Positions 36,674-45,359 are shown, numbered from the stretch's first letter. The stretch: 64,000 nucleotides of DNA from Lacticaseibacillus suilingensis (GCF_016861845.1 NZ_BOLV01000004.1:62001-126000); one strand, 5' to 3'. Numbers and translations are program-made. Notes: generated from the sequence alone by a model not told the origin.

Positions 36674-36713
36674 AAAAATCCGTTCATCACGCGATTGTGA
36701 TGGACGGATTTTT
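36674..36713. terminator. Bidirectional terminator
   Basis: A 17-bp near-perfect palindromic stem (AAAAATCCGTTCATCAC and its complement) flanked by A5 and T5, between convergent genes. Confidence 0.92.
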
Positions 36714-36715
36714 CG

Positions 36716-36931
36716 TTAGGCGTGATGGCGGGTGCCGAATGAAATCAAAAGACTGACGGCGCCGCTAAAGAGTCCGGCATAGCCGAGGATGACCAGATAA
36801 AACGGCTCGTGGAGCATGCCACTGGCATCGAGGTAGGCTGGGTTGAAAACCCGAGCCACAAAGCAGACCAGGCCAGCAAAGATCAGCAAGAGTCCCAGGC
36901 GCAGGCTCCAGCGATGAACAGTTGTTTTCAT
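36716..36931 (-). CDS. Small two-TM membrane protein (DUF3955-like)
   Basis: A 71-aa integral membrane protein. Start at the ATG (36929-36931) placed eight bases after AGGAGG; the ATG two codons earlier touches that site. Two hydrophobic segments (LGLLLIFAGLVCFVARVF and FYLVILGYAGLFSGAVSLLI) are separated by a short external loop. It resembles small DUF3955-type proteins in layout and in the GxxLxxxGxxxxxx-type first segment. Function unknown. It converges on the LRR gene and shares the terminator. Confidence 0.7.
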   Translation of the reverse strand: MKTTVHRWSLRLGLLLIFAGLVCFVARVFNPAYLDASGMLHEPFYLVILGYAGLFSGAVSLLISFGTRHHA

Positions 36932-37238
36932 CTTCATGACCTCCTTGTTTCGCCAGTATAGCAGGGCTGGCGGCAAATGACGTGGTGGTTAACCTAATTT
37001 TAGGTTTTACTAACGCGCGCGGCCGCCTTAAATAGTTGGCGGTCAGCGGCGCCAAACACTGTGATGACGGGCTGCAAACCACGGCGTCACCAAGCTTTCA
37101 GCAGGTTGGCAGGGGACGTTGAGCGAGAAGCGGTCATTTGCCTATCAGGCAATATAAACTTTTTTAGTAAAAAATTTTCAATGTTAACCCAATAATATTC
37201 TATGGTGTGAACTAACCCACCACGGTAAACTGAACTCA

Positions 37239-37252
37239 AGTAAGCGCATTCA
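37239..37252 (+). promoter_or_regulatory. Possible catabolite-responsive element (cre) before mglB
   Basis: AGTAAGCGCATTCA is close to the cre consensus (TGNAANCGNNNNCA) with a mismatch at the first position, 30 bases before the mglB start. CcpA repression of a sugar transporter would be expected. The remainder of 36932-37282 is non-coding with no clear -35/-10 pair. Confidence 0.4.
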
Positions 37253-37282
37253 TTGTTGCTAGTGTAAGGGAGGACTTATACC

Positions 37283-38542
37283 ATGAAGAAACAGAAGTTG
37301 TTAGGTACTTTGGGATTAGTTTTGGGGGCAACATTGCTGCTGGCAGCCTGCGGATCCAAATCCAGCGATGGCGGCAAGACTGTGGCCAACAAAGACAAAC
37401 CAGTCGTTTGGTACAACCGCCAGCCTTCTAACAGTACGAACGGGAAGCTGGACATGAACGCCTTGAAGTTCAACAAAGATACTTACTATGTTGGGTTTGA
37501 CGCCAACCAAGGGGCCAAAGTTCAAGGGGAAATGATCAAGACTTACATCGAAAAGAACATCGCCACCATCGACCGCAACCATGACGGCGTGATCGGCTAC
37601 GTGCTGGCCATCGGGGACGTTGGCCATAACGACTCCATCGCCCGGACGCGTGGGGTCCGGACCGCTTTGGGTACCGGCGTGAAGAAAGGCGACGCGGTTA
37701 ACTCCGCCCCAGCCGGCATGAACTCAGACGGCAAGTCCAAGATTGTTCAGGACAGCAAGCTGACCATTGGCGGTAAGGAATACACCATCCGCGAATTGGC
37801 TTCCCAAGAAATGAAGAACAACTCAGGCGCAACCTGGGATGCTGCGACTGCCGGGAACGCAATCGGCACCTGGTCTTCAAGCCTCGGCAACCAAATCGAT
37901 GTCATCGCTTCAAACAACGACGGCATGGGCATGGCGATGTTCAGTGCTTGGTCCAAGGAAAACAAAGTACCAACCTTCGGCTACGATGCTAACTCTGATG
38001 CCGTTGCGGCGATTGCAGAAGGCTACGGCGGCACGGTTAGCCAGCACGCTGACGTGCAAGCTTACCTGACCCTGCGCGTTCTGCGCAACGCTTTGGACGG
38101 CGCAAAGAAAGGCGCCGGGATCGACACCAAAGACAGCGCCGGCAACGTTTTGGCCAAGGACACGTATGTTTACAAAGCAAGCGATCGTTCTTACTACGCG
38201 ATGAACGTTTCCGTTACTGCTGAAAACTACAAGGACTTCACCGACTCCACCAAGCTTTACGAAGGGGCTTCGCATCAACTCAGCAAGTCCAAGGCGCCTG
38301 AAAAGAAGGTATGGCTGGATATCTACAACTCCTCCGATAACTTCCTGGGCTCCACTTACCAACCACTGCTGAAGAAGTATGCCAAGCTGATGAACTTGAA
38401 GGTTGAATTCATCGGCGGCGACGGCCAAACCGAATCCAACATCACCAACCGTTTGGGCAACCCAAGCGAATACGATGCATTTGCCATCAACATGGTAAAG
38501 ACGGACAACGGGTCCTCGTACACCTCGATCCTCAGCCGCTAA
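37283..38542 (+). CDS. mglB: Galactose/glucose ABC transporter binding lipoprotein, circularly permuted MglB
   Basis: A 419-aa lipoprotein (LLAAC, lipid Cys at 23; GGGAGG site). It carries every MglB element but in permuted order. Mature residues 39-320 match MglB from its fourth strand to its end: PVVWYNRQPS (N45), YYVGFD, the Ca-binding loop D97-x-N99-x-D101, GHNDSIAR (H115, D117, R121), W185, SNNDGM (N211-N212), FGYD (D235). The MglB N-terminal strand-helix unit appears last: DIYNSSDNFL (D352, F354) to FAINMV (about 402). All sugar-contact positions known in E. coli MglB have a counterpart, so binding of galactose or glucose is expected. Cotranscribed with mglA and mglC. Confidence 0.93.
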   Translation: MKKQKLLGTLGLVLGATLLLAACGSKSSDGGKTVANKDKPVVWYNRQPSNSTNGKLDMNALKFNKDTYYVGFDANQGAKVQGEMIKTYIEKNIATIDRNHDGVIGYVLAIGDVGHNDSIARTRGVRTALGTGVKKGDAVNSAPAGMNSDGKSKIVQDSKLTIGGKEYTIRELASQEMKNNSGATWDAATAGNAIGTWSSSLGNQIDVIASNNDGMGMAMFSAWSKENKVPTFGYDANSDAVAAIAEGYGGTVSQHADVQAYLTLRVLRNALDGAKKGAGIDTKDSAGNVLAKDTYVYKASDRSYYAMNVSVTAENYKDFTDSTKLYEGASHQLSKSKAPEKKVWLDIYNSSDNFLGSTYQPLLKKYAKLMNLKVEFIGGDGQTESNITNRLGNPSEYDAFAINMVKTDNGSSYTSILSR

Positions 38543-38561
38543 TTAACCGCCTCGTTTGAAC

Positions 38562-38639
38562 GCAGCTCCAGAGATAAGGGATCGCCGAAAATGTCTTCTC
38601 GAGTTTCGGAGTCGTCTCTTACCGCTGGAGTTGCTTTTT
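38562..38639 (+). terminator. Intercistronic hairpin (attenuator) between mglB and mglA
   Basis: Large branched hairpin: outer arms GCAGCTCCAG and CTGGAGTTGC, inner AGAGA/TCTCT and CCGAAA/TTTCGG pairs, then T5. It would lower expression of mglA and mglC relative to the binding protein, a usual arrangement in ABC operons. Confidence 0.72.
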
Positions 38640-38671
38640 AAAAAGCGAAGGCGCTGGAAGGAAGCGATAGC

Positions 38672-40210
38672 ATGCAGGAAGCTACAGCAACAAAACCAAC
38701 TAAAGAAACGCAGGCGCCAGATGTCGTGCTCTCGATTCGCGGGCTGAGCAAGTCATTTGGCCGCAACCGGGTGCTTGATCACATTGATATGGATGTGAAG
38801 CGCGGGTCGGTCATGGGCCTCATGGGCGAAAATGGCGCCGGCAAATCGACGATGATGAAATGCCTCTTTGGGATCAAAACCAAAGACGAAGGCGAATTCT
38901 TCCTGGATGGGAAGGAAGTGGCCTTTAGCGGGCCGAAAGATGCCTTGGAAAATGGGATTGCCATGGTGCACCAGGAATTGAACCAGGCGCTGGATCGTAG
39001 CGTCGTGGATAACCTGTTCCTTGGCCGCTACCCGGTGAATTCCTTAGGCGTGGTGAATGAAGCACAAATGCGCCGTGAAGCCTCGGAACTGTTCCGGCGC
39101 TTGGGGATGACGCCGAACCTGACCCAACCGATGCGCAAAATGTCTGTATCCCAGCGGCAAATGTGCGAAATTGCCAAGGCGATTTCGTACAACGCCAAAG
39201 TGATTGTGCTGGATGAGCCGACCAGTTCGCTGATGGCGCAAGAAGTGGACAAGCTCTTTGAAATGGTGCGCATGTTGCGGGATCAGGGCATTTCCTTGAT
39301 TTTCATTTCCCACAAAATGGATGAAGTCTTTGAAATCTGTGATGAGGTTTCGGTGCTGCGCGATGGCCACTTGGTGATGACCAAGCCGACCAAAGACACG
39401 AACATGAACGAGCTGATCACCGCCATGGTTGGCCGGCCGCTGGACAACCGCTTCCCACCGGTGGATAACACCGTCGGCAAAACAACGCTGTCTGTGCGCC
39501 ACTTGTCCACCAAGTTCGAACCGCACTTGCAGGACATCACCTTCGATGTTGGCAAAGGCGAAATCTTCGGCTTGTATGGCCTAGTCGGCGCCGGCCGAAC
39601 CGAATTGCTGGAAACGATTTTCGGCGTGCGGACTCGGGCTGCTGGGCGCGTTTACTTCAACGACAAGCTCAGCAACTTCAACTCACCGAAAGAAGCGATG
39701 GAACATGGCTTTGCGCTGATTACGGAAGAGCGGAAGGCGAACGGGCTGTTTTTGAAAGGCAGTTTGACCTTTAACACCACCATCACCAACCTGCCATCGT
39801 ACCGGCGCGGGGTGGCGCTGTCCAATCCGAAGATGCACAAGGCCACGATGAAAGAAATCAAGGTCATGAATACCAAGACCATGGGCCCAGATGAGCTGAT
39901 TGCCAGCCTGTCTGGGGGGAACCAGCAAAAGGTCATCATTGGGAAATGGCTCGAACGGGCGCCACAATTATTCATGATGGATGAACCGACTCGGGGGATT
40001 GACGTCGGGGCGAAGTATGAAATCTATGAATTGATCATCAAAATGGCCAAGCAAGGCGCCACCATCATCGTGGTGTCTTCGGAAATGCCCGAAATCTTGG
40101 GGATTACCAATCGCATCGGCGTCATGTCCAATGGCCGCCTGAGTGGGATTGTGGAAACCAAGAAGACGAACCAAGAAGAGCTGCTGCGACTCAGCGCCAA
40201 ATATCTATAG
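38672..40210 (+). CDS. mglA: Galactose/methyl-galactoside ABC transporter ATP-binding protein
   Basis: A 512-aa tandem ATPase of the MglA/RbsA type. The first domain has Walker A GENGAGKST, signature VSQRQM and Walker B VIVLDEPTSSL. The second has the reduced Walker A LVGAGRTE, signature LSGGNQQK and FMMDEPTRGIDVG. Asymmetric ATP sites are normal for this group. The ATG has GGAAGGAAG upstream. It lies between mglB and mglC and energises sugar import at the inner face of the membrane. Confidence 0.95.
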   Translation: MQEATATKPTKETQAPDVVLSIRGLSKSFGRNRVLDHIDMDVKRGSVMGLMGENGAGKSTMMKCLFGIKTKDEGEFFLDGKEVAFSGPKDALENGIAMVHQELNQALDRSVVDNLFLGRYPVNSLGVVNEAQMRREASELFRRLGMTPNLTQPMRKMSVSQRQMCEIAKAISYNAKVIVLDEPTSSLMAQEVDKLFEMVRMLRDQGISLIFISHKMDEVFEICDEVSVLRDGHLVMTKPTKDTNMNELITAMVGRPLDNRFPPVDNTVGKTTLSVRHLSTKFEPHLQDITFDVGKGEIFGLYGLVGAGRTELLETIFGVRTRAAGRVYFNDKLSNFNSPKEAMEHGFALITEERKANGLFLKGSLTFNTTITNLPSYRRGVALSNPKMHKATMKEIKVMNTKTMGPDELIASLSGGNQQKVIIGKWLERAPQLFMMDEPTRGIDVGAKYEIYELIIKMAKQGATIIVVSSEMPEILGITNRIGVMSNGRLSGIVETKKTNQEELLRLSAKYL

Positions 40211-40226
40211 TGAAGGGGAGAACATT

Positions 40227-41879
40227 ATGGCAGACAAAAACGAGATCTTATCCGCTGAGGCCGAAGCAAAACTGAGGCAACCAATCGACGAACACATTGG
40301 CGCCATTCAGCAGCAAATCAACGCGCTGCGCAAAGATGGGACTGACCAAGTGATCGCCCTGAACAGCCACATCGATGCGGTCAAGCGCGATAAGAGTTTG
40401 ACCAAAGGCGAGCGCGACAGCTTGATTCAAGCCGACCGCACTCGCTTAGTGAAAGCCAAGGAAGTGGAAGGCAAGAACAAAGCCCAAGTGAGCGAACTGA
40501 TTGGCCAGGCCGAAGCTTACCTGAAGGAACATTTCGACAAGGACTACTACCAGCCGGTTGTCGCCAGTTGCGCCGCCGAAAAAGTCGCGGCTAAGCAGGA
40601 ATACGACCAGCAATTAGCAACCTTGGATCAAGAGCACAAAGCCACCGTGGCCAAGCTTTCCGACCACGCCGAAATCAAAGAAGAGAACTACATCCACAAG
40701 AACAAGCTGTTTGATGCCAAGATGACCTACCAAGTGCGCCAGCGGGCGATCAAAGACCGCAAGCACGCGGCGTTTGTTTATCAGTATCACATGCTGGACT
40801 TGCTGCGGATGTCCAAGTTCTCCTTCCAAGAAAACCTCAGCCAGCGCTGGGAAAATTACAAGTATACCTTTAACCGCCGCGATTTCTTGCTGCGCAACGG
40901 GCTGTATTTTGCCATTGTCTTTGTCTTCATCATTCTGTGTATCATTACCCCAATCATCAAAGGCACCTCGCTGTTGACCTACAACAACGTCTTGAACATT
41001 CTGCAACAAGCTTCCCCGCAGATGTTCCTAGCCCTTGGGGTGGCAGGGCTGATCTTGCTGACTGGGACTGACTTGTCCATCGGGCGTATGGTCGGGATGG
41101 GCATGACTGCCGCCACCATCATCATGCACCAAGGCATCAACACTGGCTCGGTGTTCGGCCATGTCTTCGACTTTTCGAAGATGGGCCTCTGGCCGCGGGT
41201 CATCCTGGCTTTGGTAGTCTGCATCGTGCTTTGTACCGTGTTCACCACGATTGCCGGGTTCTTTACCGCCAAGTTCATGATGCACCCCTTCATTTCCACC
41301 ATGGCTAACACGCTGATTATCTTCGGGTTGGTCACCTACGCGACGAAAGGGGTATCCTTCGGGGCCATCGATCCTGCCATTCCTAGCATGATCATTCCTA
41401 ACGTCGGCGGGTTCCCATCCATCATTTTGTGGGCGATTGTCGCCATCATCGTGACCTGGTTCGTTTGGAACAAGACGCGCTTTGGGAAGAACTTGTACGC
41501 CGTTGGTGGCAACCCTGAAGCCGCTTCGGTTTCTGGGATTTCCGTCTTCGCGGTTACCCTGGGCGCCTTCGTCTTTGCCGGTATTCTCTACGGTTTCGGC
41601 GCTTGGCTGGAATGTGCCCGCATGGTCGGGTCAGGTTCCGCCGCTTATGGCCAAGGCTGGGAAATGAACGCCATCGCAGCCTGCGTGGTCGGCGGGGTTT
41701 CCTTCACCGGTGGGATTGGTAAGATCTCCGGCGTGGTTGTCGGGGTTACGATCTTCACCGCGTTGACCTACGCCTTGACCATCCTGGGGATTGATACCAA
41801 CTTGCAGTTCGTCTTCTCAGGGATCATCATCCTCGTCGCGGTTACCCTCGACTCCTTGAAGTACATGCAAAAGAAATAG
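40227..41879 (+). CDS. mglC: Galactose ABC transporter permease with long N-terminal coiled-coil extension
   Basis: A 550-aa permease; E. coli MglC is 336 aa. ATG after GGGGAG; the upstream frame extension overlaps mglA and lacks a site. The C-terminal 330 residues (from about 225) are a typical MglC/RbsC membrane domain: LYFAIVFVFIILC, LGVAGLILLTGTDLSIGRMVG, the EAA-like RFGKNLYAVGGNPEAASVSGI, and CVVGGVSFTGGIGKISG. The first 220 residues are hydrophilic and strongly helical, rich in Lys, Glu, Gln and Ala with heptad character (INALRKD, KEVEGKNKAQV, ATLDQEHKATVAKL). No known domain was recognised there. It could contact MglA or a regulator at the cytoplasmic face. Confidence 0.93.
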   Translation: MADKNEILSAEAEAKLRQPIDEHIGAIQQQINALRKDGTDQVIALNSHIDAVKRDKSLTKGERDSLIQADRTRLVKAKEVEGKNKAQVSELIGQAEAYLKEHFDKDYYQPVVASCAAEKVAAKQEYDQQLATLDQEHKATVAKLSDHAEIKEENYIHKNKLFDAKMTYQVRQRAIKDRKHAAFVYQYHMLDLLRMSKFSFQENLSQRWENYKYTFNRRDFLLRNGLYFAIVFVFIILCIITPIIKGTSLLTYNNVLNILQQASPQMFLALGVAGLILLTGTDLSIGRMVGMGMTAATIIMHQGINTGSVFGHVFDFSKMGLWPRVILALVVCIVLCTVFTTIAGFFTAKFMMHPFISTMANTLIIFGLVTYATKGVSFGAIDPAIPSMIIPNVGGFPSIILWAIVAIIVTWFVWNKTRFGKNLYAVGGNPEAASVSGISVFAVTLGAFVFAGILYGFGAWLECARMVGSGSAAYGQGWEMNAIAACVVGGVSFTGGIGKISGVVVGVTIFTALTYALTILGIDTNLQFVFSGIIILVAVTLDSLKYMQKK

Positions 41880-41920
41880 GTTACCGCGTCCCTGCATCCG
41901 CCTCTAACCAGCTCCAACCG

Positions 41921-41952
41921 CCGCCTGACCGTTATTCGGTCGGGCGGTTTTT
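41921..41952 (+). terminator. Rho-independent terminator of the mgl operon
   Basis: An 11-bp stem (CCGCCTGACCG and CGGTCGGGCGG), five-base loop, T5. Confidence 0.9.
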
Positions 41953-41970
41953 GGTTTGGCTGGGGAGGAC

Positions 41971-42200
41971 GCGGGCCCGGCTGGGGCGGCGACGGGGCGT
42001 GGCGGTCCGGTTGCGGGGGACGGCTGGAGCCGAAAAGCGGTCTCCAGCCTCAAATGCGAGCCAGCATCGCGCTGCGCGCTCAACGCTGTCTCGCATTTGC
42101 CCCCAGTTAGCCCAGGAGCAGCCTGCTGCGCAGTCTCCTCGTGGGCTAACTGTTTCGCGGCTGGACCACCACGCCCCTCTGCCGCCCCAACCGGGCCCGC
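41971..42200. repeat. Large GC-rich cloverleaf-like inverted-repeat element
   Basis: A 230-base non-coding block with nested complementarity. Outer arms 41971-41990 and 42181-42200 pair at 19 of 20 positions. Second arms GGGGCGTGGCGGTCC (41994-42008) and GGACCACCACGCCCC (42163-42177) pair at 14 of 15. Three separate hairpins sit inside: 42022-42049 (GGCTGGAG/CTCCAGCC), 42051-42099 (CAAATGCGAG/CTCGCATTTG) and 42104-42152 (CAGTTAGCCCA/TGGGCTAACTG). It could be a structured RNA, a mobile hairpin element or a DNA structure. The family is not recognised. The rest of 41953-42489 is non-coding except for the promoter at 42399. Confidence 0.8.
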
Positions 42201-42398
42201 TCGCTAACAGTCACAATCTCGGTGGGGTGCCGATAGGGGCCATGTGCTGAGGCGCAAAGTGGCAACAAAAGCCTCTCGAGGTCAAAAAAGTTCACGGGTA
42301 AACTTCCTGCGTTTTAGTGTTCAAACGCGGCAACTGCGTGATACGAATCGCGTTAAGTTGGGCTTTCAGCCTCGTAGGCCAACCGCAAGGGCTCGCTC

Positions 42399-42426
42399 TT
42401 GTACTGAAGCGCTTACATGGTATACT
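42399..42426 (+). promoter_or_regulatory. Promoter with cre-like operator for the AraC-type regulator
   Basis: TTGTAC (42399-42404), 16-base spacer, TATACT (42421-42426). The spacer contains TGAAGCGCTTACA, a one-base-short version of the cre palindrome, so CcpA control is possible. Confidence 0.55.
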
Positions 42427-42489
42427 AAAACTAGTTAATATGTAGGCCACTTTTACTAAAACATAGGCAAAAAGCGGGGAGTCGGACTC

Positions 42490-44097
42490 ATGGGGAAGTA
42501 CAGTGTACTGTTTGTCGAAAACGCGACTGAAATCGCGGCGATGCAGGACATGGTTGACTGGGAGCAATTAGGGTTTACCGTTTTAGGCGGGACCGATGAT
42601 TGTAAGGCGGCGCAAGAGCAGGCCGTGCTTCATCGGCCGGATGTGGTGGTCACCGAGCTAACTTTAGGCGGCATGAGTGGGCTGACTTTGATTCAGAAAA
42701 TGAAAGCGTTGCTGCCTGAGGCCAAATTTGTGATTTTAACGGATACGGCGGCGCTGGCCAGTGCCAAGGCGGCGATGCCACTTGGGGTCAGTGCTTATCT
42801 GGAGAAACCGATCAGCGCGGCTGAGTTGGGCCACACGTTTGCCCTGCTGCGGAAGCAACTCGATGCCGAAGCGGCGGCTAGTGCGAATATGCAGTCGCTG
42901 CGCCAGTATTATCAGACCTCGCTGCCGGTGATGCAGGCTAATTTTTATGCGGCCTTGATCAACGGCCGGGTGGCGGCGGAGGATTTGCCGCGGTACTTAA
43001 GCGATTATCAAATTCCGCTAAGCGGCCCCTGTTTTGCCTGCTTGCTGCTTCATACTTCGAGCACGCTGGGGCCGAGCGGGGTGGATCCGGTGCTGTTGCG
43101 GACCAGTGTGCTGCATCAGGCCAAAGCGTTTTTCGGCGCTAACTGGCAGGTGGCGATTTTTTCCTATTTGGCCAATACAGTGATTATCGTGCAGCTGTGC
43201 CGGGCGGAGGACGCACCCGGGCTGACGGATGAAGCCGACCGCTTCTGCAAAGAAGTGCGGACGACGCTCGGGGCGGTGGTGACCATCGGCGTCGGCGATG
43301 TCACGGCTGATTTACTGGACTTGCCGCAGGCGTACAAGGAAGCGCGGACGGCGGTTTCATATCGCAGTATCTACGGGGCTTCGCGGGTCATCAACCTGCA
43401 AGAAGTGGAGCCGACCACGGAAATGACGTTCTCGTCTTCCAGTGATGGCGGGTTGTCTGATTTGTTCAAGGCGATTCATGTCGGGCCAGAGGCGGCGATT
43501 GAGACCGCGGTGGATACTTACCTAGCGCGCATGAATGAAACCGCCACGAGCATTCCTGAACATACGGTAGTCACCGCCGAGATGATCGGCAGTTTGTACC
43601 GCTTTGCGGTGAATAACCATTTGCAGGTCAGCGCCTTGACTGATAATCTCAAGGGCCTGTACCTGCGGCTGCCAGAATTGTCGCCTGAGTCGCTGCGCCA
43701 GTGGCTGATGACCGTGGCGCCGGCGATGCATGAACAATTGAAGGCCGCGCGGGAAAACAGTTCCACTGCTTTGATACAAAACGCCAAGGAATACGTGCGG
43801 GTGAACTACAGCGATGAAACACTGTCGCTCAATGATGTGTGCCAGGCGTTAAGCGTGTCGAATTCGTATTTTTCTACCTTGTTCAAGCGTGAAGAAGGCC
43901 TGTCATTCATCACGTATCTGACCAATTTCCGGCTGGAGCGCGCGGCGCGGCTGCTGCTAGAAACCAATGAAAAGAGTCAGGTGATTGGGCATCTGTGCGG
44001 GTACGCCGATCCGAACTACTTCAGCTCGACGTTTAAGAAACACTTTGGCGAGTCCCCTAAGCAATATCGCAGCGGGCTGGTGGCTAATGAATCCTAA
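42490..44097 (+). CDS. AraC-family regulator with an atypical receiver domain
   Basis: A 535-aa protein with the YesN-like layout. A receiver-like domain (1-120) is followed by a middle region of about 280 residues and two C-terminal AraC helix-turn-helix motifs (LSLNDVCQALSVSNSYFSTLFK and VIGHLCGYADPNYFSSTFKKHFGESPKQYR). The receiver lacks key residues: the phospho-acceptor Asp is replaced by Glu 56 (VTELTLGGMSG) and the acidic pair is E10-N11. It may therefore act without phosphorylation. GGGGAG precedes the ATG. No kinase gene adjoins. Its position after the mgl operon suggests that it controls sugar transport genes, which is inference. Confidence 0.9.
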   Translation: MGKYSVLFVENATEIAAMQDMVDWEQLGFTVLGGTDDCKAAQEQAVLHRPDVVVTELTLGGMSGLTLIQKMKALLPEAKFVILTDTAALASAKAAMPLGVSAYLEKPISAAELGHTFALLRKQLDAEAAASANMQSLRQYYQTSLPVMQANFYAALINGRVAAEDLPRYLSDYQIPLSGPCFACLLLHTSSTLGPSGVDPVLLRTSVLHQAKAFFGANWQVAIFSYLANTVIIVQLCRAEDAPGLTDEADRFCKEVRTTLGAVVTIGVGDVTADLLDLPQAYKEARTAVSYRSIYGASRVINLQEVEPTTEMTFSSSSDGGLSDLFKAIHVGPEAAIETAVDTYLARMNETATSIPEHTVVTAEMIGSLYRFAVNNHLQVSALTDNLKGLYLRLPELSPESLRQWLMTVAPAMHEQLKAARENSSTALIQNAKEYVRVNYSDETLSLNDVCQALSVSNSYFSTLFKREEGLSFITYLTNFRLERAARLLLETNEKSQVIGHLCGYADPNYFSSTFKKHFGESPKQYRSGLVANES

Positions 44098-44105
44098 GCG
44101 AATCA

Positions 44106-44135
44106 AAAAGTCGTCTCAGTAGAGACGGCTTTTCT
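44106..44135. terminator. Terminator between convergent genes
   Basis: Stem AAGTCGTCTC / GAGACGGCTT with a four-base loop and T4; A-rich on the other side, so possibly bidirectional. Confidence 0.8.
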
Positions 44136-44140
44136 GATTC

Positions 44141-45178
44141 CTAGAGGATGATGTAGGACTTAATGGCTTTGCGTTGATCCATCGCTTGGTAGGCGGCGTC
44201 GATGTCGTCTAAGCTAAAGCTTTGGGTAAAGACTTTGCCAGGATGGATTTCGCCTTTGAGCACGGCATCCAACAAGACTTGTTTGTCGTAGGTCGTGACC
44301 GAAGCGGGGCCGCCGGCGATGGCGGTGTTGCGGAAGAACACTGGGGTCAGATCCATTTCAGGGTTGTGCGGCACACCGACTCGGCCCACCGTGGCGCCTG
44401 GGCGCCCGGCTTTCACGGCAGTGGCGACGGATTGTTCGGTGCCGACACATTCCAAGACGGCATCCGCGCCTTCGCCATCCGTCAGCTGCATGACATGGTC
44501 GATGCCGGCTTGGTCGCGTTCCGGCACGATGTCGGTGGCGCCGAACTCAAGGGCCAAGCGTTGGCGGTCTTCATGGCGACTCATGGCAATGATGCGCTTG
44601 GCGCCGCGCATTTTGGCGGCAATGACGCCGCACAAGCCGACCGCGCCGTCACCCACGACGACGACTGTGTCACCGGCGCCGACATGCGCGACCCGGGCGG
44701 CGTGATAGCCGGTGGCCATGACATCCGCTAAGGTGAGCAGCGACTTGAGCATTTCTTCGCTGTAGTCTGCCGGTTGGCCGGGGATTTTCACCAGGGACCA
44801 TTCAGCGTGTTGGTAGCGCATGTATTCGCCTTGTGCACCACGACTGAAGTTATCCTCATGGTTGAGGCAACCACCTTCATAGCCGGCGCGGCAGGCGGCA
44901 CAGTGGCCGCAGCCGTGGGTGAAGGGCGCAATGACAAAATCGCCAGGCATCAGCGTGGTGATAGCACTGCCGACGGAATCGACAATGGCCAAGGCTTCAT
45001 GGCCGCCGTTTTCAGAGTGCGCAGCCGCGTCGTCAATGCCGCGGTATTCCCACAAGTCGGAGCCGCACACACAGGTCCGAACGATGCGCAAAATTACATC
45101 GTCGTCTGCCTGCAAGGTGGGCATGGGCACGTCTTCAATGGCCACTTGGCCGGGTTTAATAAAGCGGGTATCTTTCAT
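44141..45178 (-). CDS. Zinc-dependent alcohol dehydrogenase (MDR superfamily)
   Basis: A 345-aa medium-chain dehydrogenase. Catalytic-zinc ligands are C38 (CVCGSD), H60 and E61 (GGHEA). The structural-zinc lobe is C90, C93, C96 and C104. The Rossmann part has VVVVGDGAVGLCG, followed by AMSRHEDR, whose Arg and Ser suggest NADP(H). The ATG has GGAGG nine bases upstream on the minus strand. Transcribed alone, converging with the regulator gene. Substrate unknown; related proteins oxidise or reduce small alcohols, aldehydes or threonine. Confidence 0.92.
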   Translation of the reverse strand: MKDTRFIKPGQVAIEDVPMPTLQADDDVILRIVRTCVCGSDLWEYRGIDDAAAHSENGGHEALAIVDSVGSAITTLMPGDFVIAPFTHGCGHCAACRAGYEGGCLNHEDNFSRGAQGEYMRYQHAEWSLVKIPGQPADYSEEMLKSLLTLADVMATGYHAARVAHVGAGDTVVVVGDGAVGLCGVIAAKMRGAKRIIAMSRHEDRQRLALEFGATDIVPERDQAGIDHVMQLTDGEGADAVLECVGTEQSVATAVKAGRPGATVGRVGVPHNPEMDLTPVFFRNTAIAGGPASVTTYDKQVLLDAVLKGEIHPGKVFTQSFSLDDIDAAYQAMDQRKAIKSYIIL

Positions 45179-45359
45179 ATTTGATGACCTCCATTTTTGA
45201 GTTTGCTCGTCGCGTTTATTATGACCATTTATGAACCAAAACGCGAATGCTTATTACCCAGGTGGCGCTATGCTTTTCAGTTATGGCTGGCCGCTTGTAG
45301 GCGGATGACTGCGGCCCAAGGCACTGCTTATGCCGCTATCGGCTCGGTCTGCAGTCTGA

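Noticed and set aside
38556-38747. 63-aa frame between mglB and mglA
   Set aside because: It reads through the intercistronic hairpin and overlaps the mglA start in another frame.
41951-42250. 99-aa frame over the GC-rich element
   Set aside because: It reads through the inverted repeats and has no homology or start signal; the block is better explained by base pairing.
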